From Paracoccus sp. M683 (GTDB taxonomy: Bacteria > Pseudomonadota > Alphaproteobacteria > Rhodobacterales > Rhodobacteraceae), in NCBI RefSeq assembly GCF_007096355.1, contig NZ_VKDF01000014.1, forward strand, positions 28,319 to 92,318: 64,000 nt of DNA, written 5' to 3'. A program made the position numbers and the translations under genes. Each line of letters starts with the position of its first letter. Position 1 is the stretch's first letter. Below the pieces are notes generated by a model that was not told the DNA's origin, did no database searches, and saw nothing but the letters and a program-made list of their open reading frames with translations. This document shows positions 22,582 through 31,110 of this stretch, one piece after another.

Positions 22582-23649
22582 ATGAGCATCGACCGTGAAG
22601 TTGCCCTTGCGTCAATCGAGGGGATCCAGATTCCGGGTGGCGGAACGCTTGGTCAGGCAGATCTGATCCGCGCATTCGGCATTGACGGTGGCACGGTTCG
22701 ATTCGTGCTGGAGCTGCGTGACGCTGATCAGGCCCGCGCCTTTGGCCCCATCGAGGACGAGGCGCGGCGCCGGCTGCTGGCCCTGCCCGGTGTGACGCAG
22801 GTATCCATCGTGCTGACGGCGCAGGCGCGCGCCGCGGATCAGCCGCCCCCGATCAAGTTGGGCCGCCATCCGCAGCCGCAGGCCGGTCCGCAGCCGATTC
22901 CCGGCGTGGCGCGGATCATTGCCATCGGTTCGGGAAAGGGCGGTGTCGGCAAATCCACGGTCACCTCGAATCTGGCGGTTGCGCTGGCCCGTCAGGGGCG
23001 GCGTGTCGGCCTGCTGGATGCCGATATCTATGGCCCTAGCCAGCCGCGGATGATGGGGGTCTCGGGTCGCCCTGCCAGCCCGGATGGCCAGCGGATCGAG
23101 CCGCTGCACGCCCATGGCGTCACCGTCATGTCGATCGGCCTGATGCTGAAGGAAGGCGAGGCCGTGGTCTGGCGCGGGCCGATGCTGATGGGCGCGATGC
23201 AGCAATTGCTGGGTCAGGTGAACTGGGGCGAGTTGGACGTGCTGCTGATCGACCTGCCGCCGGGCACGGGCGATGTGCAATTGTCACTGTGCCAGAAGGC
23301 GGCGGTGACCGGCGCGCTGATCGTCTCGACCCCCCAGGATGTCGCCCTGCTGGATGCGCGCCGCGCCATCGACATGTTCGACAAGCTGAAAACCCCGGTT
23401 CTGGGGCTGATCGAGAACATGTCGACCTATATCTGCCCGAATTGCGGCCATGAAGAACATCTTTTCGGCCATGGCGGCGTGACGGCCGAGGCGGCGGCCC
23501 TGAATCTGCCCTTCCTGGGCGAGATTCCCTTGCGGCTGGATGTGCGGCTTGCCGGCGATGCGGGGCGGCCTGTGGCCCTGGACGACGGTCCGGTGGCCGA
23601 AGCCTATGCGCGAATCGCGGCCCGGCTGGTGGCCGAGGGCGTGGCCTGA
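22582..23649 (+). CDS. mrp: Mrp/ApbC family P-loop ATPase, Fe-S cluster carrier
   Basis: A 355-residue cytosolic Fe-S scaffold/carrier. The N-terminal MIP18-like domain (about 1-85) is followed by the ATPase with the deviant Walker A GSGKGGVGKST (about 115-125), DADIYGPSQPRM, and Walker B LLIDLPPGTGD. The cluster-bridging CxxC is present in ICPNCGHEEHLFGHGG. Length is typical. Convergent with a terB-like gene; the upstream region is shared with the CcsR operon. Confidence 0.94.
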   Translation: MSIDREVALASIEGIQIPGGGTLGQADLIRAFGIDGGTVRFVLELRDADQARAFGPIEDEARRRLLALPGVTQVSIVLTAQARAADQPPPIKLGRHPQPQAGPQPIPGVARIIAIGSGKGGVGKSTVTSNLAVALARQGRRVGLLDADIYGPSQPRMMGVSGRPASPDGQRIEPLHAHGVTVMSIGLMLKEGEAVVWRGPMLMGAMQQLLGQVNWGELDVLLIDLPPGTGDVQLSLCQKAAVTGALIVSTPQDVALLDARRAIDMFDKLKTPVLGLIENMSTYICPNCGHEEHLFGHGGVTAEAAALNLPFLGEIPLRLDVRLAGDAGRPVALDDGPVAEAYARIAARLVAEGVA

Positions 23650-23664
23650 CCGGCCGCGCCTTTT

Positions 23665-24129
23665 TCAGTCCTTGCTGGTCAGGCCCATGTTTTCCAAGAC
23701 CTGCTGCCGGGCCAGCGCCGAATCACGGTCGTTGATGCCCAGCAGCCCGGCAACCAAGCGGATGACGGTTTCCTCGTCCGGGCCGCGATCTTCGTCGGAA
23801 TAGGCGACCTCCCACATCGCGGCAATCACGCCAAAGCGATCCTCCAGCGCGATGCGATCCTTGATCGTGCGGGTAAAGCGGACGGTATCGGGGGCCTCGG
23901 CCTCGATCATTTCGGCAGCGGCGCGACGTTCGGCCGCCTGCTGAGGGCTTAGCCCCCGACGGCGCGCCAGAACCTGTTCGATTCGCTGCTGCTCGATCTG
24001 ATGATAACGGTCATCGGCGCGGGCCACGCGCACCAAAAGCGCCGCCAGCGCCACCTCTGCATCGGTGGCGTCGATTCTGCCTGGTTCGGGATCTTCGGCG
24101 AAAAGCCGCGTCAGCAAGTTGCGAAACAT
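23665..24129 (-). CDS. TerB-like domain protein (COG4103)
   Basis: A 154-residue all-helical protein of the TerB superfamily: ATDAEVALAALLVRVARADD, then QQRIEQVLARRRGLS and a second acidic helix segment VIAAMWEVAYSDEDRGPDEE. TerB domains bind metal through such acidic residues and are linked to tellurite/stress functions, but this lone form is uncharacterised. The ATG at 24129 is preceded in frame by a GTG. It is followed convergently by mrp and preceded by the DUF1330 gene on the same strand. Confidence 0.8.
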   Translation of the reverse strand: MFRNLLTRLFAEDPEPGRIDATDAEVALAALLVRVARADDRYHQIEQQRIEQVLARRRGLSPQQAAERRAAAEMIEAEAPDTVRFTRTIKDRIALEDRFGVIAAMWEVAYSDEDRGPDEETVIRLVAGLLGINDRDSALARQQVLENMGLTSKD

Positions 24130-24167
24130 CACGAAATGATAGCCTTTTCGGTCGTCAACACAAGTGG

Positions 24168-24467
24168 TTATACCTCTGGGTTGTGCCCTTCGACGATCAC
24201 CACATCGGCGCTGCTGACGGGTTTGCGAATGGCCAGCGCCGCCTGATATTCGGGACTGTGGAAACAGTCGGTCGCGGCCTGGAGGCTGGGAAATTCGATG
24301 ACCACACTGCGCTGGCGCGCCTGTCCTTCAACCACGGTCTGCGCCCCGCCGCGCACCAGAAACCGCCCGCCATATTTCGCAAAGGCCGCCGCATTCGCCT
24401 GGCGATAGCCCTCATACCCGGCGGGATCATCCACGGTGACATGCGCGATCCAGTAACCCTTGGTCAT
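24168..24467 (-). CDS. DUF1330 domain protein
   Basis: A 99-residue dimeric alpha/beta-barrel type protein of the DUF1330 family (MTKGYWIAHVTVDDPAGYEGYRQAN; GGRFLVRGG; VVIEFPS; ATDCFHSPEYQAA). No enzyme activity is established for the family. Its ATG overlaps the stop of the phzF gene by 4 nt (ATGA), so the two are translationally coupled. Confidence 0.9.
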   Translation of the reverse strand: MTKGYWIAHVTVDDPAGYEGYRQANAAAFAKYGGRFLVRGGAQTVVEGQARQRSVVIEFPSLQAATDCFHSPEYQAALAIRKPVSSADVVIVEGHNPEV

Positions 24468-25336
24468 TCCTTGTCCTCCGGTATGGCGATCCGTCCTTCT
24501 GCGACCTTCACGGCGCGGCCGCTGATTCGGATCTGAACCAGCGCGGCATTCTCGACCATCGCAGCAAAACCGATCTGCGATGGCCTGCCCATTTCGATCC
24601 CCTGTCGCAGCATCAGCCGCGTCTCGCCATCTGGCAGATCACCCGCAGCCAGCAATTGCGCCGCAAGGATCGCGCTGGCCGAGCCCGTTGCCGGGTCCTC
24701 TGGGATGCCCGCCGTGGGCGAAAACAACCTGGCGCGGAACCCGCCATCATCCGGCGTATACAGATAGGCGCTGTCCACATTGGCCACCGCCATGAGCCGC
24801 GACCAGTGGGGTTCGATCGGGCGGGCGCGGGCCAGATCGGCCAGCCGGGGCACCGGCACATAAAGAAAGGCCGGGCCACCCTGCCAGATGCCGGGCCGAT
24901 GGGCGCCAAAGCCGATGGCGTCGGCGGGCAGGTCCAGCGCCGAGGCGATCAGCACCGGGTCTGCCTGACCGGCATGCGGCACCGGCAGCTTCGGGGCCGT
25001 GAACTCGGCCAGCCCATCCGTGATCTCGACCGGGACCAGACCGGCCTGTTCCTCCAGCGTGATGCGGTTGCCGTGGGTGGCGGCCAGGTGCAGCGCGCAG
25101 CCGATGGTCGGATGCCCGGCAAAGGGGATCTCGGCCGTTGGAAAGAAGATCCGCACCTGCGCGGTGTGGGCCGGGTCGCGCGGGGCCATGACAAAGATCG
25201 TCTCGGACAGGTTGAACTGCCGCGCGATGGTCTGCATCTGCGCGGTGCTCAGCCCGTCGGCCCCGGTCACGATGGCCAGCGGGTTTCCGGTAAACGGCCG
25301 GTCGGTAAAGACGTCATAGATATGAAAATCAAGCAT
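24464..25336 (-). CDS. PhzF family isomerase/epimerase-like protein
   Basis: A 290-residue protein with the two-domain diaminopimelate-epimerase-like fold. It has DVFTDRPFTGNPLAIV, the catalytic glutamate in NLSETIFV (about residue 45), FFPTAEIPFAGHPTIG, and LFSPTAGIPEDPATGSA in the second half. PhzF acts in phenazine synthesis, but most members, including those without phz genes nearby as here, have unknown substrates. It precedes DUF1330 with a 4-nt overlap. Confidence 0.9.
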   Translation of the reverse strand: MLDFHIYDVFTDRPFTGNPLAIVTGADGLSTAQMQTIARQFNLSETIFVMAPRDPAHTAQVRIFFPTAEIPFAGHPTIGCALHLAATHGNRITLEEQAGLVPVEITDGLAEFTAPKLPVPHAGQADPVLIASALDLPADAIGFGAHRPGIWQGGPAFLYVPVPRLADLARARPIEPHWSRLMAVANVDSAYLYTPDDGGFRARLFSPTAGIPEDPATGSASAILAAQLLAAGDLPDGETRLMLRQGIEMGRPSQIGFAAMVENAALVQIRISGRAVKVAEGRIAIPEDKE

Positions 25337-25367
25337 CTGGTCAGCCTATTCCCCCGCCTCGGCACCA

Positions 25368-26273
25368 TCAATAGCGCTGCGGAACATACAGCTCGCGCGG
25401 CAAGACATCGCGTTCGTAGTCGGGATTGAAAACCCGATTCGGCAGCTCGATGTTTTCGTGAGGCACGTCGGTATAGGGCATCAGGCCCAGAAGGTGGCTC
25501 ATGCAGTTCAGGCGGGCGCGTTTCTTGTCATTGCCGGGCACGATATACCAGGGCGCCTCGGGGATGTTGGTGCGTTCGAACATATCTTCCTTGGCCTTGG
25601 TATAGCTTTCCCACCGGACGCGGGATTGCAGGTCCATCGGCGACAGCTTCCACTGTTTCAGCGGGTCGTGGACGCGGATGAGGAATCGCATCTGCTGTTC
25701 CTCATCGGTGACCGAGAACCAGTATTTCACAAGCCTGATCCCAGACCGTACCAGCATACGTTCAAATTCGGGAACATCCTGGAAGAACTGTTCCACCTGA
25801 TCCTCGTTGGCGAAGCCCATCACCCGCTCGACGCCCGCGCGGTTGTACCAGCTGCGGTCGAACAGCACGATTTCGCCCCCCGCCGGCAGATGCGGCACAT
25901 AGCGCTGGAAATACCATTGCGTCTTTTCCCGGTCCGAGGGCGCCGGAAGCGCCACCACCCGCGCAACCCGAGGGTTCAGCCGCTGTGTGATCCGCTTGAT
26001 CGCACCGCCCTTGCCGGCGGAATCGCGGCCCTCGAACAGCACCACGATCTTTTCGCCGTAATAGCTGCACCAGTCCTGCAACTTGATCAGTTCGGATTGC
26101 AGGCGCAGCAATTCCTGGAAATACAGCTTGCGATCCATCTGTTCTGGATGGTTCTCGCGATAGATCCGCTTGATCTCGGTCGACAGGATCGCGTCTTCCA
26201 GCTCGATCTCGTAATCCTCGTCCAGCGTGTCCTGCAACTCGGCTTCCAGCCAGTCTTTCGGTTCGTCCTTCAT
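25368..26273 (-). CDS. ppk2: Polyphosphate kinase 2 (PPK2, class I type)
   Basis: A 301-residue enzyme transferring phosphate between polyphosphate and nucleoside diphosphates. P-loop FEGRDSAGKGGAIKR (Walker A, about 81-95), DRSWYNRAGVERVMGF with the Walker B Asp, and a lid region around RVRWESYTKAKEDMF are visible. A single PPK2 domain with LPAPSDREKTQWYFQRYVPHLP fits the class I group. It precedes phzF by 31 bases on the same strand. The upstream region holds CTGT-like repeats that only weakly resemble a Pho box. Confidence 0.94.
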   Translation of the reverse strand: MKDEPKDWLEAELQDTLDEDYEIELEDAILSTEIKRIYRENHPEQMDRKLYFQELLRLQSELIKLQDWCSYYGEKIVVLFEGRDSAGKGGAIKRITQRLNPRVARVVALPAPSDREKTQWYFQRYVPHLPAGGEIVLFDRSWYNRAGVERVMGFANEDQVEQFFQDVPEFERMLVRSGIRLVKYWFSVTDEEQQMRFLIRVHDPLKQWKLSPMDLQSRVRWESYTKAKEDMFERTNIPEAPWYIVPGNDKKRARLNCMSHLLGLMPYTDVPHENIELPNRVFNPDYERDVLPRELYVPQRY

Positions 26274-26398
26274 CGCGCCTGTCCTTCTTCGTGATGTGAC
26301 GCGATGTAACCGCAGTTCGTGACAGTTTTACAGCGTCAACGGCTTCCATGGGTCATGTCATTTGCACATATGGGTTGTGCGCGGCGGCATTTGCGCTG

Positions 26399-26860
26399 TC
26401 AGCGGTTGAAGCGCGCTGCGCAAGACCGCGTAACCCCCAGGACAAATCCGCCGCCGCGCACCGGATCGACCGTGCCGCACCATTCGCCGTTCGTGCTGAA
26501 CAGGCTTTTGGTGCCGCGCGCCGGACGATAGGCGATGCGCCGGCCGTTCACGTCGAACAGGTTCAGCACACCCCCCGCATTCGTCGCGTAATAGCCCAGC
26601 ACACTGCCATCGCCGGTGATGATCAGCCGTTCCGAATTGGCCGGGTTCGAGGGGCGGTTTTCAAAGGCCGAGCTTGAATTGGCGCTGTTGGCCCCGCTGT
26701 TCCAGGCGGCATTGGGCGAGTTCGACATGCGCGAGGTTTTGTTCGCCGGATGACCCGGCCCAAGGTCAAAGGGGATCTGCGACTGCTGGATGACGATCAG
26801 CGGCGCATCGGCGAGGGCAGGGGTCGCCAGCAGGGCGAGGGCGGCGAGGGCAAGGCGCAT
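26399..26860 (-). CDS. Secreted hypothetical protein, 153 aa
   Basis: A signal peptide (MRLALAALALLATPALA, cleaved before DAPL) leads a 136-residue mature protein rich in Asn/Ser in its middle (SNSPNAAWNSGANSANSSSA), followed by a beta-rich end (ITGDGSVLGYYATNAGG; FDVNGRRIAYRPARGT; GEWCGTVD; TRSCAARFNR) with two cysteines that may pair. No family is recognised. The ATG at 26860 is chosen because it begins the signal peptide; the open frame continues upstream through a repeat. Confidence 0.7.
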   Translation of the reverse strand: MRLALAALALLATPALADAPLIVIQQSQIPFDLGPGHPANKTSRMSNSPNAAWNSGANSANSSSAFENRPSNPANSERLIITGDGSVLGYYATNAGGVLNLFDVNGRRIAYRPARGTKSLFSTNGEWCGTVDPVRGGGFVLGVTRSCAARFNR

Positions 26861-26981
26861 GTGTCGGGTCCGCTTGTGGTTATGGGCGGAGTGTGACGGG
26901 TTCAGGGCGGTTTGGGTAGGGGGAGGGCTGGGGATCGGCGGAAAGGTGATTGGGATATTCACCGCACGGTCGGTCAGCAGA

Positions 26982-27064
26982 GCAGAGAGCGGCCCCCGAC
27001 CGATGTGGGGGCAAAGCCCCCGCCGTTGGGGCGGGCGGGGGGCTGCCCGGTGGTGCCCACCGGG
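26982..27064 (-). repeat. Dispersed GC-rich repeat with CCCGGTGG-GCA-CCACCGGG hairpin, copy 1
   Basis: On the minus strand the hairpin CCCGGTGGGCACCACCGGG (27046-27064) and a distal CGCTCTCTGC (to 26982) enclose a GC-rich stretch containing GGGGGCTTTGCCCCC. A second copy with the same hairpin and GCTCTCTGC at nearly the same spacing lies at 43131-43211. Confidence 0.65.
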
Positions 27065-27082
27065 CGAAGCGAGGTGCTTTGA

Positions 27083-27280
27083 AGCGGTGTTTATGGTACC
27101 TATCGCTGGCGCCGACTTCTGCAACAACGCCAGGTAGAGGCAATCAACGCGATCTTAGCCAAGGGTTGCATTGAGAGGCTTTTCTACATTGACGCAGCTG
27201 GTGTCACCCGAGACTTTGACGAGTATTTTTCTACAGGCGCGCGCTCAGAATTGATCGAAAGTCTAATCTTCAATCTTTAG
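27083..27280 (+). pseudogene. Start-less open frame, probable relic of a gene 3' end
   Basis: From the in-frame stop at 27080 to TAG at 27278-27280 one frame reads as a protein-like C-terminus (YRWRRLLQQRQVEAINAILA, then RLFYIDAAGVTRDFDEYFST and SELIESLIFNL) without ATG, GTG or TTG start. Base composition is lower in GC than the flanking genes. It directly follows a dispersed repeat, suggesting that the 5' part was lost by rearrangement. Identity unknown. Confidence 0.35.
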
Positions 27281-27290
27281 CCGAAGGCAA

Positions 27291-28934
27291 TCACACCAAC
27301 CTTGCCCCTTCCTTCGCCGCCTCCACAAACCCCGCAAACAGCGGCGCCGGCAAGAACGGTTTCGACTTCAACTCGGGATGCGACTGCACGCCGATGAACC
27401 ACGGGTGGCCCGGATATTCCACCACCTCGGGCAGCTTGCCGTCCGGCGACATGCCCGAGAATTTCATCCCGGCGGCCTCTAGCTGGTCGCGGTATTTCGC
27501 GTCGACCTCGTAACGGTGGCGGTGGCGGTCTTCCATTTCCAGCGCGCCGCCATAGATCTCGGAAATCTTTGATCCCGGCTCCAGCACCGCCGTATAGGCG
27601 CCAAGTCGCATCGTGCCGCCCTTGTCGTCGCCGACCTTGCGCTGCACGGTGTAATTGCCCTGCACCCATTCCTTCAAGTGATAGACGACCGGAGTGAACC
27701 GCGACTTCCCTGCCTCGTGGTCGAATTCCTCCGACCCCGCATCGGGCATGTCGGCCAGGTTGCGCGCGGCCTCGATCACCGCCATCTGCATGCCAAGGCA
27801 GATACCCAGATAAGGCACCTTCTTCTCGCGCGCGTATCTGGCGGCCTCGATCATGCCTTCGGTGCCGCGCTCGCCAAAGCCGCCGGGGACGATGATGCCG
27901 TGATAGCCGTCCAGCAGATGCGCGCCGTGGCCTTCCAGCTTTTCGCTGTCGACCCAATCGGCCTTGACGCGGACGCGGTTGGCCATGCCGCCATGGGTCA
28001 GCGCCTCGGCGATGGATTTATAGGCGTCCTCAAGCTGGGTGTATTTGCCGACCACGGCAATCCTGACCTCGCCCTCGGCATGGTGCAGCCGGTCCATGAC
28101 ATCATCCCAACGCGACAGGTCGGGGCGCGGGGCGGGGCTGATGCCGAATGCGTCCAGCACCGCCTGATCAAGACCCGCGCTGTGATAGGCCAAGGGCGCC
28201 TCATAGATCGACTTCAGGTCATAGGCGGGGATCACCGCATCCGGGCGGACGTTACAGAACAGCGCGATCTTGGCGCGTTCCTTTTCCGGGATCGGCTGTT
28301 CGGACCGGCAGACCAGCACATCCGGCGCCAGGCCGATGGATTGCAATTCCTTGACGCTGTGCTGTGTGGGCTTGGTCTTCAGCTCGCCCGAGGCCTTCAG
28401 ATAGGGCAGCAGGGTCAGGTGCATCAGGATGCATTGCCCACGCGGGCGTTCGTGGATGAACTGGCGGATGGCCTCAAAGAAGGGCAGGCCCTCGATATCG
28501 CCGACCGTGCCGCCGATCTCGCACAGCATGAAATCAACCTCGTCATCGCCGATGGACAGGAAGTCCTTGATTTCATTGGTGACGTGGGGAATGACCTGAA
28601 TCGTCTTGCCCAGATATTCGCCGCGCCGTTCCTTCTCCAGCACGTTGGAATAGATGCGGCCGCTGCTGACGCTGTCGGTGCGCCGCGCGGCAACCCCGGT
28701 AAAGCGTTCGTAATGGCCAAGGTCCAGATCGGTCTCGGCCCCGTCATCGGTGACAAAGACCTCGCCATGTTCAAAGGGCGACATGGTGCCCGGATCGACG
28801 TTCAGATAGGGGTCCAGCTTGCGCAGCCGCACCGTAAAGCCGCGCGCCTGCAACAGGGCGCCAAGCGCGGCCGAGGCAAGCCCTTTGCCAAGGGATGAAA
28901 CCACGCCGCCGGTGATGAAGATGTAACGCGCCAT
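27291..28934 (-). CDS. pyrG: CTP synthase
   Basis: A 547-residue enzyme making CTP from UTP, ATP and glutamine. The N-terminal synthase domain starts ARYIFITGGVVSSLGKGL with the P-loop; DPYLNVDPGTMSPFEHGEV and the Mg-binding EIGGTVGDIE follow. The C-terminal glutaminase (about 290-547) has the nucleophile Cys in LGICLGMQ and HPE near the end (GVQSHPELKSKP). Length is standard. secG lies 150 bases upstream on the same strand. Confidence 0.97.
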   Translation of the reverse strand: MARYIFITGGVVSSLGKGLASAALGALLQARGFTVRLRKLDPYLNVDPGTMSPFEHGEVFVTDDGAETDLDLGHYERFTGVAARRTDSVSSGRIYSNVLEKERRGEYLGKTIQVIPHVTNEIKDFLSIGDDEVDFMLCEIGGTVGDIEGLPFFEAIRQFIHERPRGQCILMHLTLLPYLKASGELKTKPTQHSVKELQSIGLAPDVLVCRSEQPIPEKERAKIALFCNVRPDAVIPAYDLKSIYEAPLAYHSAGLDQAVLDAFGISPAPRPDLSRWDDVMDRLHHAEGEVRIAVVGKYTQLEDAYKSIAEALTHGGMANRVRVKADWVDSEKLEGHGAHLLDGYHGIIVPGGFGERGTEGMIEAARYAREKKVPYLGICLGMQMAVIEAARNLADMPDAGSEEFDHEAGKSRFTPVVYHLKEWVQGNYTVQRKVGDDKGGTMRLGAYTAVLEPGSKISEIYGGALEMEDRHRHRYEVDAKYRDQLEAAGMKFSGMSPDGKLPEVVEYPGHPWFIGVQSHPELKSKPFLPAPLFAGFVEAAKEGARLV

Positions 28935-29050
28935 GTGGCCCCCGTGATGTCGTCAATTCAAATCAAAAGCGGGCCGTCCAGCGACCAGCATCACGGGATT
29001 CAAGATATAAGCTATTCGTCCCGTGGCCGCAACGGACCGCAAGTGGATGT

Positions 29051-29071
29051 GGGGCGATTTTTCATCGCCCC
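29051..29071 (-). terminator. Terminator-like hairpin after secG
   Basis: GGGGCGAT - TTTTC - ATCGCCCC is a perfect 8-bp stem 14 bases past the secG stop; there is no clear T-tract. Confidence 0.45.
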
Positions 29072-29084
29072 CAATATTGTGTGT

Positions 29085-29603
29085 TCAGTTGGTCGCAGGC
29101 TGCGCCGGCTCGGCCGGGGTTTCGGCGGCAGGTGCCGCGGGCGCGGGCGTTTCGGCCGCGGGGGGCGTCACGGGTGCTGCGGCGTCCTCGGGTGTTGCGG
29201 GCGCCTGCTGGGTGGGGGCCTCGGATGCGGGCGCCTCGGGTGCGGGCGGGGTTACCGGCTGGCCGCTGGTCGTCGGCGGCGGCGCATAGGTGCCCAGGCC
29301 CGGAAGGTTCGTCGTCGGGGCCTGTTGGGTCTGCGACGAACCACCCAGCTGGTCGATGATCGAGCCGGTCGAGGATTCCCGCGCTGCAATCACCGTCAAC
29401 GAGATCGAGGTGATGAACAGCCCGATACCGAAGATCCAGGTCAGGCGGGTAAAGATATTGGCAGCCTGGCGCCCGGTCATCACACCGCCGCCGCCACCAC
29501 CACCGCCCATGCCAAGGCCACCGCCTTCGGAACGTTGCAGCAGGACTGCACCTGTCAGAAACAGGGCCAGAATCAGATGGATCGTCAGCACGACGTTTTG
29601 CAC
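29085..29603 (-). CDS. secG: Preprotein translocase subunit SecG
   Basis: A 172-residue membrane protein of the SecYEG channel. TM1 (about 3-21, VVLTIHLILALFLTGAVLLQ), the Gly-rich loop RSEGGGLGMGG and TM2 (about 52-72, LTWIFGIGLFITSISLTVIA) are typical; the last 95 residues are a long Pro/Ala-rich tail common in alphaproteobacterial SecG. The start is GTG at 29603 with AAGG upstream. pyrG follows on the same strand. Confidence 0.93.
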   Translation of the reverse strand: MQNVVLTIHLILALFLTGAVLLQRSEGGGLGMGGGGGGGGVMTGRQAANIFTRLTWIFGIGLFITSISLTVIAARESSTGSIIDQLGGSSQTQQAPTTNLPGLGTYAPPPTTSGQPVTPPAPEAPASEAPTQQAPATPEDAAAPVTPPAAETPAPAAPAAETPAEPAQPATN

Positions 29604-29673
29604 AGGGCGGGCCTTTCCTTTGCGGACGCGCCTATCTAGTCATCCGTGCAGGTGATGGCAAGCAGGGTATCCC

Positions 29674-31101
29674 ATGCGGGCAGTGATGATTCAGGGCACC
29701 GGGTCCAATGTTGGCAAGTCGCTGCTGGTGGCGGGGCTGTGCCGGGCCGCGCGGCTGCGCGGATTGCGGGTGGCACCCTTCAAGCCGCAGAACATGTCGA
29801 ACAACGCTGCCGTCACGGCGGATGGCGGTGAAATCGGCCGCGCGCAGGCCTTGCAGGCGCGCGCCTGCGGGCTGGAGCCGGTGACCGACATGAACCCTGT
29901 TCTGCTGAAGCCCGAAACCGATACCGGCGCGCAGGTGGTGGTTCAGGGCCGCGCCATCGCACGGGCCGAGGCGCGCGATTATGCCGGATTGAAGCCCCGG
30001 CTGATGTCGGCGGTGATGGACAGCTTCGACAGGCTGCGCGCGGGGCATGATCTGGTGATCGTCGAGGGCGCAGGCAGCCCGGCCGAGGTCAATCTGCGCC
30101 CGCGCGACATTGCCAATATGGGGTTTGCAAGGGCGGCGGGCGTGCCGGTGGTGCTGGCCGGCGATATCGACCGGGGCGGCGTGATCGCACAGATCGTCGG
30201 CACTCAGGCGGTGATCGACGCAGGCGATGCGGCGATGATCCGGGGATTTCTGGTCAATAAATTCCGGGGCGACCCGCGCCTGTTCGATGACGGCTACCGC
30301 TTCATTCAGGACCGGACGGGCTGGCCGGGTTTCGGCGTGTTGCCGTGGTTCCGCGATGCCATGCGCCTGCCGGCCGAGGACGCGGTGGATCTGCGGGCCT
30401 CGCAGGGGCAAGGGCTGCATGTCGTCTGCCTGACCCTGTCGCGGATCGCGAATTTCGACGATCTTGATCCGCTGGCGGCGGAGCCGGGCGTGAGGCTGAG
30501 CATGCTGGGGCCGGGGCAGGTGCTGCCGGGCGATGCCGATCTGGTGGTGATTCCCGGCACCAAATCGACGCGCGGCGATCTGGATTTTCTGCGCGCGCAG
30601 GGCTGGGATGTGGATATTGCTGCCCATTTGCGGCGCGGCGGGCATGTGCTGGGCCTGTGCGGCGGCTATCAGATGCTGGGCCGGCGAATCGCCGATCCGA
30701 CTGGCACTGACGGCACGCCCGGCGACAGCGAGGGGCTGGGCCTGCTGGATGTGACCACGGTGATGGCGGGCGACAAGCGGCTGGAACGGGTCAGCGGCAC
30801 CGCGCTTGGCCAGCCGCTGACCGGATATGAGATCCACATGGGCCGCACCCAAGGCCCCGATTGCGCCCGACCCTTTGCCCTGATCCCCGGCCCGGATGGC
30901 GCGATCAGCCGCGACGGGCAGGTGATGGGCACCTATCTGCACGGTCTTTTTGCCGATGATCGGTTTCGTGCGGGTTTTCTGGCGCGCTTGGGCACCGCAT
31001 CGCAGCCGGGATACGAGGCCGGTGTTGATGACACGCTGGACGCATTGGCCGATCATATGGAACGGCATCTGGATCTGGGCGCGATCCTCGATTTGCGCTG
31101 A
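29674..31101 (+). CDS. cobQ: Cobyric acid synthase
   Basis: A 475-residue enzyme amidating four side chains of adenosylcobyrinic acid a,c-diamide in cobalamin synthesis. The N-terminal P-loop-like domain begins IQGTGSNVGKSLLVAGLCR, with FKPQNMSNNA and NMGFARAAGVPVVLAGDIDRGG; the C-terminal glutaminase has Cys in LGLCGGYQML and His in GTYLHGLF. Convergent with cobC, 9 bases apart, so two cobalamin genes face each other. No cobalamin riboswitch was recognised upstream. Confidence 0.96.
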   Translation: MRAVMIQGTGSNVGKSLLVAGLCRAARLRGLRVAPFKPQNMSNNAAVTADGGEIGRAQALQARACGLEPVTDMNPVLLKPETDTGAQVVVQGRAIARAEARDYAGLKPRLMSAVMDSFDRLRAGHDLVIVEGAGSPAEVNLRPRDIANMGFARAAGVPVVLAGDIDRGGVIAQIVGTQAVIDAGDAAMIRGFLVNKFRGDPRLFDDGYRFIQDRTGWPGFGVLPWFRDAMRLPAEDAVDLRASQGQGLHVVCLTLSRIANFDDLDPLAAEPGVRLSMLGPGQVLPGDADLVVIPGTKSTRGDLDFLRAQGWDVDIAAHLRRGGHVLGLCGGYQMLGRRIADPTGTDGTPGDSEGLGLLDVTTVMAGDKRLERVSGTALGQPLTGYEIHMGRTQGPDCARPFALIPGPDGAISRDGQVMGTYLHGLFADDRFRAGFLARLGTASQPGYEAGVDDTLDALADHMERHLDLGAILDLR

Positions 31102-31110
31102 ACTGCGCCG

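Noticed and set aside
26313..26333. CTGTAAAACTGTCACGAACTG (minus strand) upstream of ppk2 as a Pho box
   Set aside because: The CTGT units are spaced 8 and about 10 bases apart rather than the 11 of a Pho box.
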